Assembly: GCF_002950945.1 (NCBI RefSeq)
Contig: NZ_CP012673.1
Location: forward strand, 6,710,501-6,774,500
Length of the DNA stretch: 64,000 nt
Reading direction: 5' to 3'
Origin: Sorangium cellulosum
GTDB taxonomy: Bacteria > Myxococcota_A > Polyangia > Polyangiales > Polyangiaceae
The notes below the pieces were generated by a model, which worked only from the letters and a program-made list of their open reading frames with translations, did no database searches and had not been told where the DNA came from. This document shows positions 54,414-62,882 of this stretch, one piece after another (the stretch's first letter is position 1; each line of letters opens with the position of its first letter). Both the position numbers and the translations under genes were made by a program.

Positions 54414-56408
54414 ATGTGGCTAGAGATCGAGCTGGACACCAGCCATCAAGGCGTGCGCGTCAGCGCGCGCGGTAGCCGCGGCGAGCGCCCGCCGGCGCGC
54501 ACGCTGCTCCCCGAGCAGGGCATCGACGCGCTCCAGGCGTTCGCGAGCAGGGTCGGACGCGCGATCCGGGGAGGAAAACCGCTCGACGCCGCCGCCATCG
54601 ACGAGTCGCAGACGCTCCACGGCGAGCTCATCGACGGCGAGCTGCGGGACGTCCTCGTCCGCCTCGGCGAGGCGGCGAAGGAGAAACGGCTGCTCGTGCG
54701 TCTCTTCGCCCGCGATCGCGCGCTCCAGCTCATCCCGTGGGAAGCCCTCTGCCGCCCCGGGACGTCCGAGGGCTTCTGGGGCACCGACCCCAGGCTGCTG
54801 CTCGCCCGCGGCGTCGAGTCGTCGGAGCCGTGGGAGCCGCGCGAGGTCCGCGGCGCCGTCCGCGTCCTCGCCATCGCGCCCGGCAGCGACGAGCGGGCCC
54901 TCACCGCGTTGAGAGAGGCGCTCGCGGAATCGATCGCGTCGGGCGACGTCGAGTGGCTGGATCCCATCGCCGGCCCCGACATCAGCCCGCGCGTGCTCTT
55001 CGATCGGCTCCGGCGGGGCAAGACGCCCCACGTCGTCCACTTCCTCGGCCACGGCGGCGTCGATCTGTCCGGCAAGCCCGTGCTGCGCGTGGCCGACGAC
55101 GAGGACGGCGAGGAGGTGTGGGTCACCGCAGAGGCGCTCGGGCGGGAGCTCAGCGCGAGCTTCTGCGAGGAGCTGCGCCTCGTGCTGCTCGAGGCGTGCG
55201 AGGGCGCCAAGGCCGGCGCGTTCGGCAGCGCCGCCGAGATCCTGGCGAGGGCGGGCGCGGACGCGGTCGTGGCGCACCTCTGGCCGGTGAAGGCCGACGC
55301 GGCGCGCGTCTGCTCGTCGGAGATCTACCGCGCGCTGACGGCCGCCGACCGGACGTGCGGCGACATCGGCGCCGCCGTGGCCGCGGCGCGCAGGACGCTC
55401 CTCGCGAGGAGCGCGGAGGCGTTCTCGCCCGTCCTGTACCTGCGCGGCTCGGACTCGGTGATCTTCAGCTTCGAGGGGCGGCGCGTCTCGAAGCCAGCGG
55501 CGAAGCGGGGCTCGAAGCGCCTCGCGCCCGCCCTCCAGAGCCTGCTCGAGGGTGCCTTCACGATGGTCGTCGGCGATGTCGACGACGATCGCAGAACGCT
55601 CCAGCAGGAGATCACGAGCTTCATGCAGGAGAACGGGGACGCGCATGTCGAGGGCCTTCCGCTGAGCACGCTCACCCAGCGCTGCGTGCTCCGCTTCGGT
55701 CACGAGGTCCTCCATTCCCTCTTCCAGCAGTCGCTCACGCAGTCACCTACCGCTGAGGTCCCGCCGCTCATCGAGGCGCTCGCGCGCTTCGTCCGGCCCG
55801 GCGTCCACGTCACGCTCCTGTGGAGGCCGCACCTCGAGCGCGCCATCGCGGCGCAGCACCCGCAGCGCACGGTGTACGCGATCCAGCCGTCGATGGCGGA
55901 GACGAGCGGCAAGCCGCGCGTCGTCAAGCGCGCGGCCGGGGCGACGTCGTGGAAGATGGATCCGCTCCTGCCGAGGCACTTCGATCTCGCGAACGAGATC
56001 GTCGTGCTCCGGCTTTACGGGGGCTACTCCGTCGAGACGCGGTCCATCTTCTCGCCGCCCATCCTCACCGAGGACGATCACATCCACGGGCTGCTCGGCG
56101 CCGAGGGGCTGCGGCCGCCCTCGTGGATGGAAGAGCTGCTCGCGCGGCCCAGGATCCAGCCCGGGCTCTTCGTCGGGCTGTCCATCCTGGATTGGCGCCA
56201 CAGGATGCTCCTGCGCTGGCTCTATGACCAGCGCTCCGCGCCCAAGGACAGCCTGGCCCTCCTGACGCCCGACGCCGAGCCCGGCGAGGTGGAGATCTGG
56301 CACAGCGGCGGAGGGCTGCCCGGCGCCGCCCGCATCACGGCCATCACCGAGGACCCGGCGCAGCTCGCGCCGCTGCTCGCGGACCTCGGTCCGGCGGAGG
56401 CGCGATGA
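54414..56408 (+). CDS. CHAT caspase-like protease fused to a SIR2-like domain
   Basis: A 664-residue cytoplasmic protein. Residues about 80-355 form a CHAT (caspase HetF-associated) protease domain: LQLIPWEALCRP, HVVHFLGHGGVDLSG with catalytic His213, LVLLEACEGAKAG with catalytic Cys262, VVAHLWPVKADAA and AAVAAARRTLLA. Residues about 376-620 resemble SIR2-like (SIR2_2) domains of defence proteins: late blocks PPILTEDDHIHGLLG and GLFVGLSILDWRHRMLLRWL are typical. But the NAD-binding GAG-S and TQNYD blocks are replaced (VVGDVDDDRR, VTLLWRPHLER), so NAD hydrolysis is unlikely. Its stop overlaps the start of the nSTAND-WD40 gene (ATGA). Predicted effector of that sensor. Confidence 0.85.
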   Translation: MWLEIELDTSHQGVRVSARGSRGERPPARTLLPEQGIDALQAFASRVGRAIRGGKPLDAAAIDESQTLHGELIDGELRDVLVRLGEAAKEKRLLVRLFARDRALQLIPWEALCRPGTSEGFWGTDPRLLLARGVESSEPWEPREVRGAVRVLAIAPGSDERALTALREALAESIASGDVEWLDPIAGPDISPRVLFDRLRRGKTPHVVHFLGHGGVDLSGKPVLRVADDEDGEEVWVTAEALGRELSASFCEELRLVLLEACEGAKAGAFGSAAEILARAGADAVVAHLWPVKADAARVCSSEIYRALTAADRTCGDIGAAVAAARRTLLARSAEAFSPVLYLRGSDSVIFSFEGRRVSKPAAKRGSKRLAPALQSLLEGAFTMVVGDVDDDRRTLQQEITSFMQENGDAHVEGLPLSTLTQRCVLRFGHEVLHSLFQQSLTQSPTAEVPPLIEALARFVRPGVHVTLLWRPHLERAIAAQHPQRTVYAIQPSMAETSGKPRVVKRAAGATSWKMDPLLPRHFDLANEIVVLRLYGGYSVETRSIFSPPILTEDDHIHGLLGAEGLRPPSWMEELLARPRIQPGLFVGLSILDWRHRMLLRWLYDQRSAPKDSLALLTPDAEPGEVEIWHSGGGLPGAARITAITEDPAQLAPLLADLGPAEAR

Positions 56409-59400
56409 GCGCTCTGGTCACCAACCCCTTCCCCGGACCGCAGCCGTACCGCGCCTCGGATCGGGAGCGGTTCTACGGGCGCGGGGACATGGCCCGCGCG
56501 CTCGAGAGCAGCGTCCTCGCGAGCCGCTGCGTCACCGTGTACGGGCCGTCCGGCGCCGGCAAGTCGTCGCTCGTTCAGGCCGCGGTCCTGCCGGCGCTCA
56601 TCGAGGCCCACGAGGTCCGCGTCGTGCTGGTGGACGGCTGGCCGGAAGGCGAGGACGCCTCGCGCTGGCTGGCGAGCAAGACGTACGCCGGGACAGGCCT
56701 CGGCGAGGTGCCGGGCGACATGTCGCCGCGGGAGGCCATCTTGACGGCCGCGCAGCGGATCGCGCGGCGATCGGAGCGGCTGCTGGTCATCTACCTCGAT
56801 CAGGTCGAGCAGCTCCTCTACCCGGGCCGGGACCCCGAGCTCACCGAGGCGCTCTTCGCGTGCGTGGACCAGCTCGCGCAGCTGCCGCTCGGAAACACGC
56901 GCTTGATGCTCTCGCTCCGCGAGGACTACCTGGGCCGCTTCCGCGATCGCCTGCGCGATCGGCGGCGGCTGCTGGACCACGGCTTTCGCGTAGGTCCGCT
57001 CACGGTGGCCGAGCTGACGGAGGCCATGTGCCAGACGGCGGCAGCGGGGGAGCCTCCGCAGGTGTGGTCGAGCGACGCGCTGCGGAAGCTGATGCTCCAG
57101 GTGCGCGTGCCCGGGCAGGCGGCCTCCGACCGGGCCGAGGCGGTGGCCGCGTACGCGCAGATCGTGTGCCGGGCGTTGTTTCAGCAGCGCGCCCAGGGAG
57201 GCAGCGCGACCGATGAGGTCGAGGCCGAGCCCATCCTGCGCGGCTACCTGCAGACGACGCTCGAGGAGCTCGGGCCCCGTCGGGAGGCGGCGCAGCGGCT
57301 GCTCGAGGAGCACCTCGTCACCCCGGACGGCGGCAGGACGCTGCGCGTGGAGAAGGAGCTGCTCCGGATCCTGCCCGCCGAGGAGCTGTCGCCGATCCTG
57401 GAGGCGCTCGAGCGGGCGGCCATCCTCCACGCGGGAGAGCACCAGGGGAGCCGCTACTTCGAGCTCGGCCACGACTGGCTCGCCAGGATGGTGAACGAGC
57501 AACGGGAGCAGCGGCTGCGCGAAGCGGAGCAGCGGCGGCGCGAGCAGGAGCAGCAGGAGCGCTTCCTGCGGGAGCGCGCCGAGGCCGAGGCGAGGCTCGC
57601 GAAGGAGCGCGCGCGGCGGCGCGTCCTCGTGGCGATCGCGTCGGCGGCGGCCACGGGCGTCGCCGGCGCGCTCGGCTACTGGGCGTGGCAGGAGCGGGTC
57701 GCGAAGGAGAGGGCGCACGTCGCGGTCGAGGAGACCAGGCAGCGCGCCGAGGCCAAGGCGAGCGAGGCGCTGGACGCCAAGGTCGAGTCGGGGGTCCGCG
57801 AGCTGAACGGTCGCGGCCAGATCTCGATGGCGCTGAAGCTCCTGAGCGAGGCGAAGCACCCCGAGGAGCAGCGCGGCTGGGTGGGGCTCGCCAGCGACAC
57901 GCTGAGCGAGAACGCGCTGCGCGCCAGCCTGCGCGGCCACGAGGGACCGCTCACCGCGGCGTCCTGGAGCCCGGACGGCAAGCGCGTCCTCACGGCCTCC
58001 GAGGACGGCACGGCGCGCGTGTGGCGCGCCGACGGCACCGGGGAGCCCGTGGTGCTCCCGCACCCCGGCGCGGCCGTCCTCTCCGCCACGTGGAGCCCGG
58101 ACGGCGAGCGCGTCCTCACGGCCTCCGAGGATGGGACGGCGCGCGTGTGGCGCGCCGACGGCGCCGGGCAGCCCGCTGCCCTGAAGGGCCACGGGGGGCC
58201 CGTGGTGTCGGCGGCCTGGAGCCGTGACGGCCAGCGCGTGATCACGGTGTCACGCGACGGCACGGCGCGGGTCCACGCGGCGAGCGGGGCCGGCGAGCCG
58301 CTCGTGCTGGGGGGCGGCGAGGCCCCCGTCTCGTGCGCGGCGTTCCATCCAGACGGGGCGCGGTTCCTGACGGGCTCCGCGGACGGGACGGTGCGGCTGT
58401 GGAGCGCCGACGCCACGCGCGCCACAGACCTCAGGGGCCACGAGGACGCGGTGGTCTCCCTTGCCGTGAGCCCCGACGGCAAGCGCGTCGCGACGGCCTC
58501 GCGCGACGGCACGGCCCGCGTCTGGGACGTCGAGGGCACGGGCGCGTCCGTCCTGCTGCAGGGCCACACGGGCGCCGTCCTTCACGTGGCGTGGAGCGCC
58601 GACGGCGCGCGCGTGGCGACCGGCTCCGCCGACGGGACCGCGCGCGTGTGGCCCGGAGGCGGCAAGCTGGTGCCGCCGATCGTCCTCAAGGGGCACGCGC
58701 AGTCCGTGGTCCACGTCGCGTTCCGGCCGGACGGGACGCACCTGGCCACGGCCTCGAGCGACAGGACCGCGCGGCTGTGGCCGCTGGACGGCAGCGACCC
58801 GCTCGTCCTGCGCGAGCACGACGCCCCCGTCCGAGCGGTGGCGTGGAGCCCCGACGGGTCGCGGGTGATCACCGCGGCCGGCGCGGACCCCGCAGGGCCG
58901 ACCAGCGATCACACGGCGAAGGTGTGGAGCACGGAGCCGCTGGAACGGCTCCGGCGCGAGCGGCGCGGCGCGGGCGCCGTTCGTTCCGTGTCCCTCGACG
59001 CTGCCGGAGAGCTCGCCGTCTCGGCGTACGTCGACGACAGCGTGCGCCTCTGGCGCGTCGACGGCGACGAGAGGCCGGTCGTGCTCAAGGGGCACGACGC
59101 GCCGGTCACGAGCGTGGCCCTGAGCGCGGACGGCAAGCACCTCGTCACATCGTCCGCGGACAAGACCGCGCGCATCTACCGCACGAAGGGCGAGAGGGAG
59201 ACCGTCGTTGTCCGGCGGCACGACGCCGAGGTGTCCTTCGCCGCCTGGAGCCCCGAGGGCCAGCGCGTGGTCACGCTGTCGGCGGACAGGGCGGCGCAGG
59301 TGTGGCTCGCCGATGGCTCGGGGATCACCCTGCTGGTGAAGCATCACGAGGACCGGCTGACCTGGGCGGCGTGGAGCCCGGATGGCACGCGCATCGCGAC

Positions 59401-60289
59401 GACCTCCCTGGATCACACCGCGCGCGTGTGGAAGGTCGGCAGCACGGACGCGCCGGTCGTGCTCCGGGGACACGAGGGCGGCGTGCTCGCCGCGGCCTGG
59501 AGCCCTGACGGGAAGCGCATCGTCACCGCCTCCGAGGACAGGACGGCGCGGGTCTGGGACGCGGACAGCGGCGAGGAGCTCGCCGCGCAACGGGGGCACC
59601 AGGGCGCGGTGCTCCGCGCGATCTGGAGCCCCGACGGGCAACGCGTCGCCACCTCGTCGGCGGACAACGACGTCCTCCTCTGGAACGCCGACGCAACGGG
59701 CACGCCCATCGCGCTCGAGTCGAGGGTGCCTGTCCTCGCGATGAGGTTCCTCGAGGGCGGGCGGATTCTCCTCGGCGTGGCGTCGGACGGCACCACACAC
59801 GTGTGGGTCACCGACGTCGGCACGCTGCGCGAGCGCCTGGCGACGGCGCATACGGACTGCCTGCCCGCGGACATGCGCGCCCTCTACCTCGGCGAGACGC
59901 CGGACGAGGCGCGAGCGCGCCACGACCGATGCGAGACGTCGTTCCAGAGGGCACCGGCTGCGGTGAGGGCCGCCGCGACGACGGCGCGCGCTCCGGCCGA
60001 GCCTCCGCCCTCGGCCTCGGCCTCGGCCGAGCCTCCGCCCGCGCCCTCGGCCTCGGCCGAGCCTCCGCCCGCGCCCTCGGCCTCGGCCGAGCCTCCGCCC
60101 GCGCCCTCGGCCTCGGCCGAGCCTCCGCCCGCGCCCTCGGCCTCGGTCGAGCCGTCGGTGCGTCCCGTGCACGCGGTGCCGGCGCCGCCCCCGCGGCGTC
60201 GCCCGCGGCCTCCTCCGGCGCAGCCCGCGGCGGCCCCCCGTCCCGGTGGGAGCGCCTTCAAGCCTCCCGGAGGAACCAAGCTGGAGTGA
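56405..60289 (+). CDS. nSTAND1 NTPase with transmembrane helix and about 15 WD40 repeats
   Basis: A 1294-residue protein. Residues 1-350 form the nSTAND1 NTPase with NPFPGPQPYRASDRERFYGR, Walker A YGPSGAGKSSLVQA and Walker B LLVIYLDQVEQ, followed by a winged-helix-like region. A Glu/Arg-rich coiled coil (about 365-400) precedes a single hydrophobic helix (VLVAIASAAATGVAGALGYW, about 405-425). A second helical stretch follows. WD40 repeats (residues about 500-1150) number fourteen clear and one weak (GH..PV..AAWSPDGKRV.TAS.DGTARVW), enough for two propellers. The C-terminal 130 residues are Pro/Ala-rich with SASAEPPPAP repeats. Translationally coupled to the CHAT gene. Predicted sensor that oligomerises on ATP binding. 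Confidence 0.92.
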   Translation: MSALVTNPFPGPQPYRASDRERFYGRGDMARALESSVLASRCVTVYGPSGAGKSSLVQAAVLPALIEAHEVRVVLVDGWPEGEDASRWLASKTYAGTGLGEVPGDMSPREAILTAAQRIARRSERLLVIYLDQVEQLLYPGRDPELTEALFACVDQLAQLPLGNTRLMLSLREDYLGRFRDRLRDRRRLLDHGFRVGPLTVAELTEAMCQTAAAGEPPQVWSSDALRKLMLQVRVPGQAASDRAEAVAAYAQIVCRALFQQRAQGGSATDEVEAEPILRGYLQTTLEELGPRREAAQRLLEEHLVTPDGGRTLRVEKELLRILPAEELSPILEALERAAILHAGEHQGSRYFELGHDWLARMVNEQREQRLREAEQRRREQEQQERFLRERAEAEARLAKERARRRVLVAIASAAATGVAGALGYWAWQERVAKERAHVAVEETRQRAEAKASEALDAKVESGVRELNGRGQISMALKLLSEAKHPEEQRGWVGLASDTLSENALRASLRGHEGPLTAASWSPDGKRVLTASEDGTARVWRADGTGEPVVLPHPGAAVLSATWSPDGERVLTASEDGTARVWRADGAGQPAALKGHGGPVVSAAWSRDGQRVITVSRDGTARVHAASGAGEPLVLGGGEAPVSCAAFHPDGARFLTGSADGTVRLWSADATRATDLRGHEDAVVSLAVSPDGKRVATASRDGTARVWDVEGTGASVLLQGHTGAVLHVAWSADGARVATGSADGTARVWPGGGKLVPPIVLKGHAQSVVHVAFRPDGTHLATASSDRTARLWPLDGSDPLVLREHDAPVRAVAWSPDGSRVITAAGADPAGPTSDHTAKVWSTEPLERLRRERRGAGAVRSVSLDAAGELAVSAYVDDSVRLWRVDGDERPVVLKGHDAPVTSVALSADGKHLVTSSADKTARIYRTKGERETVVVRRHDAEVSFAAWSPEGQRVVTLSADRAAQVWLADGSGITLLVKHHEDRLTWAAWSPDGTRIATTSLDHTARVWKVGSTDAPVVLRGHEGGVLAAAWSPDGKRIVTASEDRTARVWDADSGEELAAQRGHQGAVLRAIWSPDGQRVATSSADNDVLLWNADATGTPIALESRVPVLAMRFLEGGRILLGVASDGTTHVWVTDVGTLRERLATAHTDCLPADMRALYLGETPDEARARHDRCETSFQRAPAAVRAAATTARAPAEPPPSASASAEPPPAPSASAEPPPAPSASAEPPPAPSASAEPPPAPSASVEPSVRPVHAVPAPPPRRRPRPPPAQPAAAPRPGGSAFKPPGGTKLE
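59999..60150 (+). repeat. In-frame 30-bp tandem repeat
   Basis: About five copies of a 30-bp unit encode SASAEPPPAP in the C-terminal tail of the nSTAND-WD40 protein. Copies are almost identical at the DNA level, which points to recent expansion. Not a CRISPR: no spacers, and it is in frame. Confidence 0.85.
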
Positions 60290-60290
60290 C

Positions 60291-61316
60291 ATGCACATGA
60301 ATCGATCGTTCGTGGTCCTTGCGTGTTTGCTGATACCGCTCGTGCAGGCGAGGTCCGCGCTCGCGGACAAGGCGGCAGACCTGTTCACGGAGGGGAGCAA
60401 AGCCGCCGAGGAGAGAGACTGGGACATGTGCCGCGCGAAGCTCGTCGAAGCGTGGGGGATCAGACAGCACTGGCGGATCGCGGCGAACCTGGGCGCGTGC
60501 GAGGTGAACCTGGGCATGTATCGGGACGCCGCGGAGCACCTCTCGAGCGGGCTGCGCGCGCTGCCAGCGGACGTCGGAGCAGACACGCGCGGCGAGCTCA
60601 CGGCGCTGCTGGAGGAGGCCTCGAAGAACATCGTGACGCTCACGATCAAGACCGATCCGCCGGACGCCGAAGTGCTCCTCGACGGGAAGTCGCTCGGGCG
60701 AGGGCCTTTTGAGCGGCCGGTGCTCATCGACGCGCGGACGTATGCCATCGAGATCCGGGCGGAGGCGCGAACGCCGTTCAAGGGAACGATAGAAGGGCGC
60801 GCCGGCCAGAGAGAAGTCGTGGACCGGCGGCTCGATCCGGTGGAAGCGCCGCCGGCGCCGGCGGCGGTAGCGCCGCCGCTGCCCTCGAGGCGGGCGGCGC
60901 CGCCGGCCGTACCGGTCTGGCGCGTGGCGCCGGACGCGGCGGGGCCGTCGGTCGTCCCGCTGGTTGTCGGGAGCGCCGCCGCGGTGGTCGCGGTGGGCAT
61001 GAGCGTGGGGCTGTCGATTGCCGCCGATGCCAAGGCCGAGGACGCGCGGGTGGCGGCGCGCGGCCTGGACCCGTCGGCGTGCGACGCCCCCCCGCAGAAT
61101 CCGGCTGCCTGCAGGGCGCTGGAGGACGCGCTCTGCGCCAAGGATTCGCTGACCCGCGGCGCAGCCGCGAGCTTCGTGGTCGGAGGGGCCCTCATGCTGG
61201 GGACCATCGGCCTCGCGGCGTGGGATCGATGGCGCGCCCGCGGCGGCCTGACGGTGCGCGCAGCGCCGGCGGTCGGGACGTCCGGAGGCGGCGTGACCCT
61301 AGCGGGGTCGTGGTGA
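60291..61316 (+). CDS. PEGA-domain membrane protein with TPR-like N-terminus
   Basis: A 341-residue envelope protein starting one base after the WD40 gene stop (ATG 60291, GGAG upstream; ATG 60297 is an alternative). It has a signal (FVVLACLLIPLVQARSALA) and a TPR-like helical part (about 25-105: DLFTEGSKAAEERDWDMCRA, NLGACEVNLGMYRDAAEHL). A PEGA domain follows (IVTLTIKTDPPDAEVLLDGK, about 115-185), then a Pro/Ala linker and two C-terminal helices (VVPLVVGSAAAVVAVGMSVG and AASFVVGGALMLGTIGLAAW). Proteins of this layout are frequent in myxobacteria next to kinases. Here it completes the CHAT/STAND operon and could present the envelope signal to the WD40 sensor (inference). Confidence 0.82.
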   Translation: MHMNRSFVVLACLLIPLVQARSALADKAADLFTEGSKAAEERDWDMCRAKLVEAWGIRQHWRIAANLGACEVNLGMYRDAAEHLSSGLRALPADVGADTRGELTALLEEASKNIVTLTIKTDPPDAEVLLDGKSLGRGPFERPVLIDARTYAIEIRAEARTPFKGTIEGRAGQREVVDRRLDPVEAPPAPAAVAPPLPSRRAAPPAVPVWRVAPDAAGPSVVPLVVGSAAAVVAVGMSVGLSIAADAKAEDARVAARGLDPSACDAPPQNPAACRALEDALCAKDSLTRGAAASFVVGGALMLGTIGLAAWDRWRARGGLTVRAAPAVGTSGGGVTLAGSW

Positions 61317-61347
61317 CGAGGCCGACCTCCGAGGCGCGGCCCGTCTC

Positions 61348-61384
61348 CTCGCCTCCCCTGTTCACCGAAGACGATCACATCCAC
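61348..61384 (+). repeat. Short echo of the CHAT-SIR2 gene sequence
   Basis: These 37 bases match 32 of 37 positions of 56051-56087, inside the upstream CHAT-SIR2 gene. They encode SPPLFTEDDHIH, the counterpart of the SPPILTEDDHIH block there, and then lose similarity. Likely a leftover of a second CHAT-SIR2 gene or a local duplication. Confidence 0.55.
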
Positions 61385-61401
61385 ACCCCAGGAACCAGTC
61401 C

Positions 61402-62760
61402 ATGCGAACCCTGATCATCAGCGATCTGCACCTCGGCAACGGCGGTGACTACGATGTCTTCGCGGGAGAGCAAGAGCTCCCCGCGCTCCTCGACCGGTTC
61501 ACCTCGCCGCCGACCCGCGTCCTCGTGAACGGCGACGGGGTCGATTTCCTCATGAACGAGGACGAGCTCGAGCTCGACGTGGCCCGCGCCGTGGCGCAGG
61601 CCAGGGCCTGCGCGGAGAGCCGCGCCACGAAGGCCGTATTCGCCGCGTTCGGCCGCGTCCTCGCGGCCGGCGGCCAGGTCGTGTTCCGCCTCGGCAACCA
61701 CGACGTGGAGCTCGCGTTGCCCGAGGTCCAGGACGTCTTTCGCTCGGCCCTCGGGCAGCCGCCCGCCGTCGCCGCGCGCCTCTCGTTCCAGCTCGGAGAG
61801 GCGCCGGACGTGCTCGACGTCGGCGGGGCCAGGATCCTCGTGACCCACGGCGAGCACAACGACCCCTGGAACATCGTCCATTACAAGGGGCTCTCGAGCG
61901 CGGGGGCCGCGCAGCGGGCCTCGTTCTCCTACGCACCCGGCTCGATCCTCGTGAAGCAGTACCTGAACCCGCTCACCCGCGAGTTCGGGCTCCGCTTCGC
62001 GAACCTGCTCAAGCCCGATTTCCAGGGCGGCACGCTCACGGCGCTCGCCGTCGCGCCGTCCGCGATGAAGCTCTTGTTCCAGCGCTCCTCGGCGAGCCTC
62101 TGCTGGCAGCTCTTCCGGAAGATGAGCGGGCCCGCCGCGTTCGCCGGCGAGGAGGACCTCGGCCTGGCCGATCGGGTCGCGGACGCGGGCCTCACGTCGG
62201 AGGAGCAGGAGGCCATGGAGGCGCTGGTCGGGGACGGGGCGGCCGCCTTCTCCGACGAGGACGACGACGGCGTGCTCGGCCGGGCGAGGCTCAAGCTCGG
62301 CCGGGCCGGGCTCAAGCTCTACGCGAGGCTCCAGCGGAAGCTCACCGGCAAGGCGGGCGACACGTACTTCGAGCTCGAGCCCGACGAGGCAGAGTGGACA
62401 GAGGCCAAGCGGCTCGCCGCCAAGTTCGGGGCGAGCGCGGTGATCCTCGGCCACACCCACGCGGCGCGCTGGAAGCACGAGGGCGGCCTCCTCTTCGCCA
62501 ACACCGGCACATGGATCTGGCTGATGCAGCTCCCATCGTTCGACGCAGGCGACGACGTATGGGCGGAGTTCCTCGCCGAGGTGAAGAAGAACCCCCGCCT
62601 CTCCCCCGAGCGCCAGCGGCTCGCCCGGACGATCAGCCGGTTCACCGCGGTCAGCATCGACGAAGCGCCGGGCGGGGGCGCAGCCGTCTCGCTCCTCGAG
62701 TGCGATCGCGCCTCGGGGGTTCGCACGCTGGGAGAGGCCCGCGTCCCGGCGGCCTCCTGA
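61402..62760 (+). CDS. Calcineurin-like metallophosphoesterase
   Basis: A 452-residue cytoplasmic enzyme with all metal-binding blocks: SDLHLGN (residues 8-14), NGDGVDF, GNHDVEL, a His in LVTHGEHND, and GHTHAARW near the end. The middle (about 200-330) is a helical insertion with no recognised motif, longer than in minimal UDP-diacylglucosamine-hydrolase-like members. It starts 85 bp after the PEGA gene in the same direction and could be the fourth gene of the operon. Substrate unknown. Confidence 0.85.
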   Translation: MRTLIISDLHLGNGGDYDVFAGEQELPALLDRFTSPPTRVLVNGDGVDFLMNEDELELDVARAVAQARACAESRATKAVFAAFGRVLAAGGQVVFRLGNHDVELALPEVQDVFRSALGQPPAVAARLSFQLGEAPDVLDVGGARILVTHGEHNDPWNIVHYKGLSSAGAAQRASFSYAPGSILVKQYLNPLTREFGLRFANLLKPDFQGGTLTALAVAPSAMKLLFQRSSASLCWQLFRKMSGPAAFAGEEDLGLADRVADAGLTSEEQEAMEALVGDGAAAFSDEDDDGVLGRARLKLGRAGLKLYARLQRKLTGKAGDTYFELEPDEAEWTEAKRLAAKFGASAVILGHTHAARWKHEGGLLFANTGTWIWLMQLPSFDAGDDVWAEFLAEVKKNPRLSPERQRLARTISRFTAVSIDEAPGGGAAVSLLECDRASGVRTLGEARVPAAS

Positions 62761-62882
62761 CCCATGATCGAGCCGGACGAGGCCCTGCACCCGCCTGGCC
62801 CGCCTCGTCGACGGCTCCCGGGCCGAGGACCGAGGACGCTGGGACCCAGGGCGGCGCAAGACCCATCGAAGAGGAGGACACC

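Noticed and set aside
59999..60150. 30-bp regular repeats as a possible CRISPR
   Set aside because: No unique spacers, and the unit is an in-frame SASAEPPPAP linker of the WD40 protein.
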